From: Pseudobutyrivibrio ruminis
GTDB taxonomy: Bacteria > Bacillota > Clostridia > Lachnospirales > Lachnospiraceae
DNA length: 33,304 bases
Assembly: GCA_015057305.1 (NCBI GenBank)
Contig: SVES01000036.1
Coordinates: 1 to 33,304 of the forward strand
Reading direction: 5' to 3'
Both the position numbers and the translations under genes were made by a program. This document shows, in pieces, positions 26,263-33,304 of this stretch. Below the pieces are notes generated by a model. The model had not been told where the DNA came from and made no database searches. It was given only the letters and a program-made list of their open reading frames with translations. The first letter of the stretch is position 1; every line of letters begins with the position of its first letter.

Positions 26263-26427
26263 CTATCCCACTGAAACATACCTTGATGTAATCTCACGGA
26301 CTACATCCTCAACATCAACTTCATTTGTAAGAATCATCCTACCCCTCTCAATCTCCTCTGAGGTCAGAATCATATCTTCCATTGCAAAAGAAGCTGATAC
26401 ACTAGCGATTTTTTCATCTGTAGACAT
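26263..26427 (-). CDS. VbhA-like antitoxin of the Fic module
   Basis: A 54-residue helical protein. It starts at 26427, where AAGGAG lies six bases upstream; a longer reading frame opens at 26460 but has no such site. The helix SFAMED (13-18) fits the (S/T)xxxE(G/N) inhibitory motif of Fic regulators: Ser13 and Glu17 are in place, but the final residue is Asp rather than Gly or Asn. In VbhA the Glu reaches the Fic ATP pocket and blocks adenylylation. The remaining residues (SEEIERGRMIL, then an acidic helix) match the rest of the VbhA domain pattern. It is translated just ahead of fic and presumably neutralises it. Confidence 0.75.
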   Translation of the reverse strand: MSTDEKIASVSASFAMEDMILTSEEIERGRMILTNEVDVEDVVREITSRYVSVG

Positions 26428-26538
26428 TACTCTCTCCTTAATTATCGGCCTAATCTCCATATTTTTATAACCATTCCCCTAATAGTTGTTTGCCAAAACA
26501 AATTGTTCTTTTCACTAAACTACCCAATATTTGTGTAT

Positions 26539-26544
26539 ATTATA
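26539..26544 (-). promoter_or_regulatory. Extended -10 promoter for the vbhA-fic pair
   Basis: On the minus strand TATAAT is preceded by TG at the extended -10 position. No good -35 box is visible. Transcription would begin about 105 nt before the antitoxin ATG. The rest of the gene-free stretch 26428-26750 is AT-rich. Small hairpins are visible at 26639-26663 (TATAGTG/CACTATA) and 26732-26753 (TAGTTGA/TCAACTA); the latter overlaps the nuclease-like stop codon and may aid its termination. Confidence 0.4.
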
Positions 26545-26750
26545 ACATATCACAACATTTGAATTAACATTCTTCACAAAGTTTTAAGATAGTTTTCATT
26601 GGCATATATGTATGTATAACTTACATTTTACTGTGTTTTATAGTGGCTTATTTATTCACTATAGACCGGATATCTCCTTTATTGCTGCATATACTTGTTT
26701 CATATTAGTATGTTGTCAGTTTTTATCCTTTTAGTTGATATGTAGGTCAA

Positions 26751-27548
26751 CTATAACAGATATTCTTCAATTTTACTTCTAATCTCACTGACATCCAAAG
26801 GGTCCAAATCAGACTCCATTGTTAATATAAGATTATGGCACACCTTTATGCCTGCCTTATCATACTTATTTATTTTTTCCAAATTTGCACTCGCATACTC
26901 TCCATCTGTTATCATACCAAAATGCTCCCAATATATAGTTTGTCGCGTCCTAACATTTAACGCTGCAAAATCTGGATATGCCTTTTTGCTATTTTCCAGC
27001 TTTAATTCCGGCTCATAAGTGTATGGAATCTTATATTTATCAAGCATATCAGCAATTATCTTTTCAGATTTCGACCTAACCATTTCTCCATTATTTGTCA
27101 TGAACTTACCTTGCTTTGGGTATGGGTTCATTCCGCCCTTATTCTGCTGCATCCATTCCTGAATGAACACATCTATTGGCATAATCACTGGTGATATTAA
27201 ATTTCTTTTCGCATCACATGTTTTTGTATATATATCCCCTATTGCTCCTATATCATAGCTTTTAATCATATTGTTTATGCATCTCTTTTGTTTTAGCAGT
27301 TCAGTTTTTACACGCAAATCATATTCTCGCTGCGCCATAGAATACGCTAAATCTATGTTACCTTTTCTTATATATTTTCTATTTCCTCCCTCACTGCGTA
27401 AATAATATTGATAACCATTCTTTTTCTTTGAATAGTGCAACGTACTGCTTTCATCTAAAATATAACTTCCTATCCTACGCTCTACTACCTCTAACATTTT
27501 GTTTATCTTCTCTAAATCTTGCTCTAAAATATCATTTACACTCTCCAT
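26751..27548 (-). CDS. PD-(D/E)XK-like nuclease-fold protein of unknown role
   Basis: A 265-residue protein. The N-terminal half is helical and charged, with a coiled-coil-like start. The C-terminal half has the order RSKSEKIIADML (E162), YEPEL (E179), YPDF (D193) and YWEHFGM (E208), a pattern seen in a clostridial family of PD-(D/E)XK nuclease-like proteins. The terminal Lys of the classic motif is replaced by His209 or another residue, so cleavage activity is uncertain. The start follows GAGGAG with a 6-nt spacer. The gene is next to the vbhA-fic pair and immediately downstream of a 53-bp repeat array. It could act on DNA in defence or repair; the sequence does not show which. Confidence 0.65.
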   Translation of the reverse strand: MESVNDILEQDLEKINKMLEVVERRIGSYILDESSTLHYSKKKNGYQYYLRSEGGNRKYIRKGNIDLAYSMAQREYDLRVKTELLKQKRCINNMIKSYDIGAIGDIYTKTCDAKRNLISPVIMPIDVFIQEWMQQNKGGMNPYPKQGKFMTNNGEMVRSKSEKIIADMLDKYKIPYTYEPELKLENSKKAYPDFAALNVRTRQTIYWEHFGMITDGEYASANLEKINKYDKAGIKVCHNLILTMESDLDPLDVSEIRSKIEEYLL

Positions 27549-27571
27549 TTTCTACTCCTCTTTTCTATTTG

Positions 27572-27925
27572 ACACGCAATAATGTGGATGCTTCATTTTT
27601 ACATGCTCACTTTTTCTTCTATTAGCACGCACTCACACTCTCTAGCTTCCTGTGCGTGCCACACGCCACCTCTCCCTGCACGCACTCGCATTCCTTAGCT
27701 TCCTGTGCGTGCCACACGCCACCTCTCTCTGCACGCACTCACTTTCCCTAGCCCTCTGTGCGTGCCACAACCCACCTCTCCCTGCACGCACTCACTCTCA
27801 CTAGCCCTCTGTGCGTGCCACACTACACTGCTCCAGGCACGCACCATCACTTCCTAGCTCCATGTGCGTGCCACACGCCACTGCTCAAGGCACGCACGCT
27901 CATCCTTATCTACTCCCATACATGC
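27572..27925. repeat. 53-bp-period inverted-repeat array
   Basis: Units begin at 27625, 27678, 27731, 27784, 27837 and 27890, each exactly 53 bp from the last. Five carry GCACGCAC at position 1 and GTGCGTGC at position 28, an 8-bp inverted repeat around a 19-nt centre containing CTAG or TTAG. A decayed unit at 27572 precedes them, and the unit at 27890 is decayed at its end; both carry ACATGC where others have GTGCGTGC. The first full unit is 62% GC by hand count, against AT-rich flanks, and the plus strand is C-rich. The period is not a multiple of three, so the array does not encode a repeat protein. The function is unknown. Confidence 0.85.
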
Positions 27926-28202
27926 TCAATCGCCGTTAAATCCCATTAATCCCAGCAATTTACTTAAAATATTAGAATTAAATCCCGCTATTAACCACTT
28001 ATCATATATTAATATTTGTAGAAAATGAATTTTGGGGAACGACACCACACTTATCCCCATTGATATGTTATATAAACATCATGATATTAATCAGATTTCT
28101 AAAGTATAACGACATTTTCATAAGCTGTCAACTACATTCATAAAAAACAAGTCAAAAATCACTCAAATATAACTGACTTCTCCAAAACTGCCCCCTTACA
28201 TA
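27926..28202. other. AT-rich intergenic stretch without a gene
   Basis: No supported open reading frame on either strand. One possible hairpin, TGGGG (28034-28038 region) with CCCCA about 20 nt later, is visible. Otherwise the stretch only separates the 53-bp array from the terminator of the ABC transporter operon. Confidence 0.5.
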
Positions 28203-28247
28203 ATAAAGCCGCCTTAGCGCAACAATTAGTTGTGCCAAGACGGCTTA
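28203..28247 (-). terminator. Hairpin after the ABC exporter operon
   Basis: On the minus strand AAGCCGTCTTGGCACAAC pairs imperfectly with GTTGCGCTAAGGCGGCTTT around a 4-nt loop. The stem is long and GC-rich but followed by only a short T-rich stretch. It lies about 23 bases past the stop codon of the downstream ABC gene and probably ends the marR-ABC transcript. Confidence 0.7.
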
Positions 28248-28269
28248 TGTTTCTTTGTCTTATAAATTA

Positions 28270-30180
28270 CTAAGCATTCTGAATCTTACCAGTATACAAT
28301 TGATAGTATTTACCACCTTCTTGAATAAGTTCTTCATGAGTGCCTCGTTCAATAATACGTCCCTGATCAAGAACCATAATACAATCAGAGTTTCTGATAG
28401 TTGAAAGCCTGTGGGCGATAACAAACGTAGTACGTCCATGCATAAGCTTATCCATACCATCCTGAACAATTTTTTCTGTACGTGTATCGATTGAAGATGT
28501 AGCTTCATCCAAAATCAACACTGGTGGATCTGCTATTGCAGCTCTAGCTATGGCAAGTAGCTGTCGCTGTCCCTGTGATAAGTTTCCTCCATCTCCCTTT
28601 ATTACGGTATCATAACCCTGAGGGAGCCTCCTTATGAAACTATCTGCATTAGCAAGCTTTGCTGCTGCAATTACTTCTTCCTCTGTTGCGTCCAGCTTTC
28701 CATAACGAATGTTATCAGCTATAGTTCCTGTGAATAGATGAGTATCCTGCAAAACAATTCCTAGTGAGCGGCGTAAATCAGCCTTTTTAATCTTATTGAT
28801 ATTGATTCCATCATAACGAATCTTTCCGTCTGCAATATCATAGAAACGGTTAATAAGATTTGTGATTGTAGTTTTTCCTGCACCTGTTGCTCCGACAAAT
28901 GCAATTTTCTGCCCAGGTGTAGCAAATAGCTTGATGTTGTGAAGTACTGTTTTATCTGGATTATATGCGAAATCCACATCATCAAATACTATGTCTCCTG
29001 TGAGCTTCACGTAAGTTGTGGTACCCTCTGCCTTATGATAGTGCTTCCATGCCCACATACCTGTACGCTCTTCACATTCAACTATTTCTCCATTTTCTTC
29101 CTTGGCATTTACCAGCATTACATAGCCTTCATCTGCCTCTGGTACCTGGTCAATGAGTTCAAATACACGCTCAGCTCCTGCCATTGCAAGTACTATTGAT
29201 TGGAACTGCTGTGATACCTGCTGGATTGGCATAATGAATGAACGGGTAAATTGTAAGAAGGATACTAATGCACCAAGTGTCAAACCTGTCCAACCATTGA
29301 TTGCCAAGGTTCCACCAACAACTGCGCAGATTACATAATTCACATTACCCAACTGTGCATTTACAGGACCAAGTATATTGGCCAATCTATTTGCACGATA
29401 GGCATTCTCATAAAGTCCCTCGTTTAATTCATTGAACTTTTCTATTACTTCGTTTTCATGGCAGAAAACCTTTACTACCTTCTGTCCATTCATGATTTCC
29501 TCAATATTTCCGTTTACTGCTCCAAGCGCCTGCTGCTGCTTGCGGAAATACTTACCCGAGGTTCCTGCCAACTGCTTTGTTACTACTGTAATGACAATAA
29601 TCATTGCAATAGTAACTCCTGTAAGTGTTGGCGACATCATAAGCATATAAACAAACACTGTAACGATAGTAATAGCACTGTTGAACATTTGAGGAAAACT
29701 CTGAGAAATCATTTGTCTCAGCGTGTCGATATCATTTGTGTACACCGACATGATATCGCCATGTGCGTGTGTATCAAAATATCGGATTGGTAAATCCTCC
29801 ATCTTTTCAAACATTTCATCACGCAAGTCCCTCAATGAACCCTGGGCAACGAAAATCATAATCCAGTTATATGAAAATGTTGCTACAATACCTATTCCGT
29901 AAAATACAATAAGTTGGATTATTGCATGAGCAAGTGGGGTGAAATCCTGACTTCCGCTTTGTATCATTGGAAGAATATAGGAATCAATTAGCTCTTGCAT
30001 AAAAGCTGTTCCCTTGGCATTGCAAATAACTGAAAGAAATATGCATATTAAAACAACTATGAGCTGAATTGGATATCTTCCGCCCACATATTTAACAAGG
30101 CGGCCCAGAACATCTCGTCTAGCTGCCTTTTGTTCTTTTGTAAGCTTTGGCACTGAGCCAGGTCTTGGTCCTCTAGGCAT
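28270..30180 (-). CDS. ABC exporter subunit with the complete ATP site
   Basis: A 636-residue half-transporter. The six-helix type IV exporter domain spans about 35-335, then a nucleotide-binding domain (395-636). Motifs are Walker A GATGAGKT (430-437), Q478, signature LSQGQ (534-538), Walker B VLILD (554-558) with catalytic Glu559, and H-loop His590. The signature differs from the usual LSGGQ (Gln for Gly536), as expected in the subunit that gives its signature to the degenerate site. A linker of about 45 residues (350-394) between the domains is longer than usual. Its ATG overlaps the TAA of the partner gene (TAATG). Together they form a heterodimeric exporter like TM287/288, LmrCD or BmrCD. 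The substrate is probably a drug or lipid-like compound. Confidence 0.88.
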   Translation of the reverse strand: MPRGPRPGSVPKLTKEQKAARRDVLGRLVKYVGGRYPIQLIVVLICIFLSVICNAKGTAFMQELIDSYILPMIQSGSQDFTPLAHAIIQLIVFYGIGIVATFSYNWIMIFVAQGSLRDLRDEMFEKMEDLPIRYFDTHAHGDIMSVYTNDIDTLRQMISQSFPQMFNSAITIVTVFVYMLMMSPTLTGVTIAMIIVITVVTKQLAGTSGKYFRKQQQALGAVNGNIEEIMNGQKVVKVFCHENEVIEKFNELNEGLYENAYRANRLANILGPVNAQLGNVNYVICAVVGGTLAINGWTGLTLGALVSFLQFTRSFIMPIQQVSQQFQSIVLAMAGAERVFELIDQVPEADEGYVMLVNAKEENGEIVECEERTGMWAWKHYHKAEGTTTYVKLTGDIVFDDVDFAYNPDKTVLHNIKLFATPGQKIAFVGATGAGKTTITNLINRFYDIADGKIRYDGININKIKKADLRRSLGIVLQDTHLFTGTIADNIRYGKLDATEEEVIAAAKLANADSFIRRLPQGYDTVIKGDGGNLSQGQRQLLAIARAAIADPPVLILDEATSSIDTRTEKIVQDGMDKLMHGRTTFVIAHRLSTIRNSDCIMVLDQGRIIERGTHEELIQEGGKYYQLYTGKIQNA

Positions 30181-31943
30181 TAGTTCTCGCCTCCTTCCTC
30201 AGCTTTATCAAAGTCGCCATTTCCAGCGCCTGTCTGCTGTTCATAAATATCCTTGTATATCTCATTTCTAGCTAATAATTCTTCATGAGTTCCAAAGTCA
30301 TTGACCTTACCATCATCCATTACAATGATTCTGTCCGCGTCCATGACTGATGATATACGCTGTGCGATGATAAGCTTTGTTGTGTTAGGGATTTCTTCCC
30401 TGAAAGCTCTCCTTATGCTAGCGTCAGTTGCTGTATCAACGGCAGATGTTGAATCATCCAGAATAAGAATCTTTGGCTTTTTCAACAGGGCTCTGGCGAT
30501 ACATAGACGCTGACGTTGTCCACCAGATACGTTTGTTCCACCCTGCTCAATATATGTATTGTATCCTTCTGGAAACTTCTCTATAAATTCGTCTGCACAA
30601 GCAAGCTTTGCTGCCCGCTTTACTTCTTCGTCTGTGGCATTTTTATCACCCCAACGAAGATTCTCATATATTGTGCCTGAGAATAACACATTGTTCTGAA
30701 GCACTACTGACACTTGATTTCTTATAGTCTCAACATCATAGTTTCTGACATCATTGCCACCAACAATAACCTGTCCTTCGTCTACATCATATAATCTAGA
30801 AATCATTGAAACTAATGTAGATTTTGCAGAACCTGTTCCACCTAGAACACCAATTGTTTCGCCAGAATTAATCTTTAGGTTAATGTGGTCAAGCACAGGA
30901 CGCTCTGCTGTTTTATTGTAGCCAAATACAACATCCTTAAATTCGATTGAACCATCTGGAACATTATATATTGGGTTGTCACCATTTGTTATAGTTGTCT
31001 TTTCCTCAAGGACTTCGTAAATACGACGAATACTTGCTACTGACATGGTTATCATAATGAAAATCATTGCAAAGAACATCAATGACATGAGGATATTCAT
31101 GCAATATGAAAACATTGAAACCAATTCTCCTGTAGTAAGAGTTCCATCTATTACTATGAAATGTGCGCCAAACCAGCTAATGAGAATGATACATGTGTAT
31201 ACAACAAAGTTCATCATTGGCATGGTAAAGGCAATCATCTTTTCAGCTGCAGTAGCTGCCTTGTAAATTCCCTGGCTGCCATTTTTAAACTTTGTCTTTT
31301 CATAGGCCTCACGCACATATGCCTTAACTACTCTTATTCCAGTAACATTTTCCTGAACAGATGCATTTAATGCATCATACTTATTCATCAATATTTCGAA
31401 TAAAGGCCTTGTTTTCATCATAACAAATATCATGAAGCCTAGTATGATTACCATGGCAATCAAGAAATTTGACGCAAGTCTTGCATTGATTTTGAAGGAT
31501 AGTATCATTGCTACGATTACTGTAACCGGCGCTCTAAAGCCCATCCTAAGTACCATAATGAATGCATTTTGTACATTTGTAACATCTGTAGTAAGACGTG
31601 TAACTAAACCTGCTGTTGAAAACTTATCAATATTTTCAAATGAAAAGGTTTGTATGTTTTCAAACATTTTCCTTCTAAGGTTTTTAGCCAAGCCTGCAGA
31701 AGCCTTCGAGCCAAGGACGCCTCCCATGATGCCTCCGAATAGTCCTACAACTGCACAGATTAGCATATATCCGCCAATTCGATAAATCTCACTAAGATTT
31801 CCAACCTCCACACCTTTATCCACAAGATCCGCAATAAGAAGTGGAATTATCATTTCCATTGCAACCTCAAGGATCATAAATACTGGGGTTAGAAAGGCGG
31901 AAAGCTTATATTCTTTTGTTTCCTTTAAAATTCTCCTAACCAA
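30180..31943 (-). CDS. ABC exporter subunit with a degenerate ATP site
   Basis: A 587-residue partner half-transporter with a six-helix domain (about 15-310) and a nucleotide-binding domain (333-575). Walker A is GGTGSAKS (368-375), with Ala in place of the usual Gly before Lys. The signature VSGGQ (472-476) is canonical. Asp497 follows Walker B where the catalytic Glu should be, and Gln528 replaces the H-loop His. This subunit therefore supplies the degenerate site and gives a normal signature to the partner's active site. The start is TTG at 31943, chosen because AGGAGG lies seven bases upstream and no nearer ATG fits. That ribosome binding site overlaps the end of the marR gene, so translation is coupled. 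Confidence 0.87.
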   Translation of the reverse strand: MVRRILKETKEYKLSAFLTPVFMILEVAMEMIIPLLIADLVDKGVEVGNLSEIYRIGGYMLICAVVGLFGGIMGGVLGSKASAGLAKNLRRKMFENIQTFSFENIDKFSTAGLVTRLTTDVTNVQNAFIMVLRMGFRAPVTVIVAMILSFKINARLASNFLIAMVIILGFMIFVMMKTRPLFEILMNKYDALNASVQENVTGIRVVKAYVREAYEKTKFKNGSQGIYKAATAAEKMIAFTMPMMNFVVYTCIILISWFGAHFIVIDGTLTTGELVSMFSYCMNILMSLMFFAMIFIMITMSVASIRRIYEVLEEKTTITNGDNPIYNVPDGSIEFKDVVFGYNKTAERPVLDHINLKINSGETIGVLGGTGSAKSTLVSMISRLYDVDEGQVIVGGNDVRNYDVETIRNQVSVVLQNNVLFSGTIYENLRWGDKNATDEEVKRAAKLACADEFIEKFPEGYNTYIEQGGTNVSGGQRQRLCIARALLKKPKILILDDSTSAVDTATDASIRRAFREEIPNTTKLIIAQRISSVMDADRIIVMDDGKVNDFGTHEELLARNEIYKDIYEQQTGAGNGDFDKAEEGGEN

Positions 31944-31945
31944 TT

Positions 31946-32428
31946 TTATTCCTCCTTTTTTAGTTCTATATATGACTTATAATTTCTGGCATTTTCCTGC
32001 ATTTTGTTAAGAACTTTTACCACCATCTCTATTTCCTCATCAGTAATATCCTTAGTGATAAAATCCTCAACTTCCATTATCTGAGCTTCGGTTTTTTCAT
32101 TAAAAATGTGCCCCTTCTCAGTAACTATAATCTGCTTCTTTCTTCCGTCACCATCCACTGGAACCTTTTTAATCAAACCGTCCTTTTCCAAAATCTGTAT
32201 AATATCAGCCAAGGTTGATTTAGGGAAATGGAAAACCTTTTCCAAATCCTTTTGATAAATGGGCTCTTTCTGCCTTACCAAATAACCAATTAGCCAGCCG
32301 TTTTTTGATGTGCATAAATCCATATTTAATTCTTTGATACCACGAGTTACAGCCCTCCTCGCTTCTCTACCAATGGAATCACACAAAAAACCTATATGAT
32401 TTCTACTGTCAAATTCACTAGTACTCAT
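31946..32428 (-). CDS. MarR family transcriptional regulator
   Basis: A 160-residue winged-helix regulator. The recognition region reads YQKDLEKVFHFPKSTLADIIQILEKDGLI, followed by the wing DGDGRKKQIIVTEKG, both typical of MarR. It is the first gene of the exporter operon, two bases upstream of the TTG start of the ABC subunit. In comparable operons MarR represses its own promoter until a ligand binds, often a substrate of the exporter. The inverted repeat just downstream of its promoter fits such autoregulation. The start has AGAGGA about 7 nt upstream. Confidence 0.87.
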   Translation of the reverse strand: MSTSEFDSRNHIGFLCDSIGREARRAVTRGIKELNMDLCTSKNGWLIGYLVRQKEPIYQKDLEKVFHFPKSTLADIIQILEKDGLIKKVPVDGDGRKKQIIVTEKGHIFNEKTEAQIMEVEDFITKDITDEEIEMVVKVLNKMQENARNYKSYIELKKEE

Positions 32429-32456
32429 ATTTTTCCTCTCTTTTCTACAAAAGCTC

Positions 32457-32498
32457 CGAATCCGAATATTCCGATTTCGTACAGTTCGGATTCGAACT
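32457..32498 (-). promoter_or_regulatory. Probable MarR operator
   Basis: CGAATCCGAA (32457-32466) and its exact reverse complement TTCGGATTCG (32485-32494) are separated by 18 bp, with a related half-site ATTCCGATT between them. The right copy lies inside a smaller palindrome, AGTTCG-GATT-CGAACT (32483-32498). The site sits right at the predicted start of transcription, where a bound dimer would block RNA polymerase. Confidence 0.6.
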
Positions 32499-32505
32499 AA
32501 TTTTG

Positions 32506-32534
32506 ATTATACACTCTAATTTGTGTTCAATCAA
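32506..32534 (-). promoter_or_regulatory. Promoter of the marR-ABC operon
   Basis: On the minus strand -35 TTGATT (32529-32534), a 17-bp spacer and a perfect -10 TATAAT (32506-32511). Transcription should start near 32499, which leaves a leader of about 70 nt containing the inverted-repeat operator. Confidence 0.75.
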
Positions 32535-32565
32535 CAAACAATTTATTAAAAAACTATTAAAAATT

Positions 32566-32593
32566 CCACGAGGCTTCTTTTCCGTGGTATAGT
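32566..32593 (+). promoter_or_regulatory. Possible TetR-gene promoter and operator
   Basis: TATAGT (32588-32593) is a likely -10 for the regulator gene starting at 32643. An inverted repeat, CCACG (32566-32570) and CGTGG (32583-32587), abuts it on the upstream side. The -35 box is poor, which fits a regulated promoter. The assignment of the repeat as the autoregulatory site is inference. Confidence 0.35.
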
Positions 32594-32642
32594 AGACAAA
32601 GAACCATATTTATTTAGGGGAGTATTAAAAAGGAGTATTTAT

Positions 32643-33200
32643 ATGAGAGAAAGAAGTAAAGATTTAAGGGTTAGACGAACACTTACAGCAGTTAGAAAAG
32701 CATTTAACGATTTGGTTCTAAACAGAAACTACAATGAAATATCCATTACAGATTTAACCGAAAAGGCTGGTATCAACAGGAAAACATTTTATCTTCACTA
32801 TTCTTCATTAGATGATTTAGTAAAGGAAATCGAAGAAGAAATGTGCAAGGATATCCTGGAGCATATTGGAGAATATGCTAAAAATTTAGACTTAAATGGA
32901 TGTATTACTTACTTTTACAAATACTTGGAGTCATGTTCAAAGGTTCAAAAGAAATTAATGTGTGATTCTCACTATGACTTTTTCTACAATGATGTTACTG
33001 ATATGGTTTTGCATAGTGAAGCTTTTTCAAAGTTCTTTTCAAAAACCAGCTATCCTTCTATTGTAAGATCCTATACAAAGGCTATCACTGCTATTTATAA
33101 GGACTGGCTTAATAATGGAAAGGAAACTGATTTTGCAAAGATGACTGAAACTGCATGTCAGCTGTTAAGCACAGGATATGCAGGCATTTCTCAAAAATAG
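32643..33200 (+). CDS. TetR/AcrR family transcriptional regulator
   Basis: A 185-residue regulator. The N-terminal helix-turn-helix is clear: ISITDLTEKAGINRKTFYLHY (about 34-53), with the family's typical T-FY-HY ending and a following ...LDDLVKEI helix. The C-terminal ligand-binding part is all-helical and resembles no specific subgroup that I can name. The start follows AAGGAG with a 7-nt spacer. It is transcribed away from the marR-ABC operon, with 214 bp between the two starts, so it may regulate that operon, itself or a distant gene. Confidence 0.87.
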   Translation: MRERSKDLRVRRTLTAVRKAFNDLVLNRNYNEISITDLTEKAGINRKTFYLHYSSLDDLVKEIEEEMCKDILEHIGEYAKNLDLNGCITYFYKYLESCSKVQKKLMCDSHYDFFYNDVTDMVLHSEAFSKFFSKTSYPSIVRSYTKAITAIYKDWLNNGKETDFAKMTETACQLLSTGYAGISQK

Positions 33201-33262
33201 AAAGGTGCTTATTGAGGGGATAAATATTAAAGGGGCTGTAAAATAAGTCACTGAAAAAAGGA

Positions 33263-33302
33263 AGGAACTCAACAACTGCTTTATCACAGCTGTTGAGTTC
33301 CT
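33263..33302 (+). terminator. Hairpin after the TetR gene at the right edge
   Basis: AGGAACTCAACA (33263-33274) pairs exactly with TGTTGAGTTCCT (33291-33302). It begins about 60 bases past the TetR stop codon. The window ends just where a T tract would be expected, so the terminator call is incomplete. No gene is visible in 33201-33262. Confidence 0.6.
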
Positions 33303-33304
33303 CT

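Noticed and set aside
27572-27925. 53-bp array as a CRISPR
   Set aside because: The conserved blocks are only about 8 bp, the intervening segments resemble each other rather than being unique spacers, and no cas gene is nearby.
27758-27949. 63-codon plus-strand reading frame inside the 53-bp array
   Set aside because: The repeat period is not a multiple of three, the product is low-complexity His/Thr/Leu, and no ribosome binding site is present. It is a by-product of the repeats.

Overview
The window looks like a chromosomal segment from a low-GC Gram-positive bacterium, most likely a Lachnospiraceae member of the Butyrivibrio/Pseudobutyrivibrio type. This is inferred from AT-rich sequence, strong AGGAGG-type ribosome binding sites, CPBP and PrsW intramembrane proteases, an LTA-synthase-like enzyme, a class B sortase beside a TPKTA-anchored surface protein, and a giant surface protein built of GxGNYxG-type Ig-like repeats. 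No mobile-element genes, rRNA or tRNA were recognised.

Layout. (1) 317-5046, plus strand: a tight six-gene operon. It encodes two CPBP glutamic-type intramembrane proteases, two small multi-pass membrane proteins, a DUF6765-like putative metallohydrolase and a PrsW-type intramembrane protease. A sigma-A-like promoter precedes it and a 16-bp perfect hairpin follows it. This is the best candidate for an undescribed system. (2) 5118-10031: a divergent pair, an LTA-synthase-family polymer enzyme (minus) and a membrane-anchored secreted protein whose C-terminus resembles a C39-like peptidase domain without its catalytic Cys and His (plus). A near-perfect inverted repeat lies between them. (3) 10034-14015, minus: a class B sortase, its likely substrate (BspA-type leucine-rich repeat, two MucBP-like repeats, TPKTA sorting signal) and a YhhN-family membrane protein. 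This group ends at a roughly 130-nt imperfect long hairpin shared with the convergent gene. (4) 14140-25272, minus: a 3710-residue secreted protein with four Cys/His-rich repeats, about twenty Ig-like repeats and two Fn3-like domains, but no visible cell-wall anchor. (5) 25457-28200: a VbhA/Fic toxin-antitoxin-like pair, a PD-(D/E)XK-like nuclease-fold protein and three unusual repeat structures. These are a 17-bp-arm palindrome, three 48-bp hairpin repeats next to the fic stop codon, and a GC-rich 53-bp-period inverted-repeat array upstream of the nuclease-like gene. (6) 28203-32534, minus: a MarR regulator and a heterodimeric ABC exporter with one degenerate ATP site, behind a clear promoter and an inverted-repeat operator. 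A TetR-type regulator is transcribed divergently (32643-33200), and the window ends in its probable terminator.

How the genes may work together (inference). Much of the segment concerns the cell envelope: membrane proteolysis, teichoic-acid-like polymer synthesis, sortase anchoring and surface adhesion. The right end is a self-regulated multidrug-type exporter. The middle (25.4-28.2 kb) looks like a small accessory or defence-like patch.
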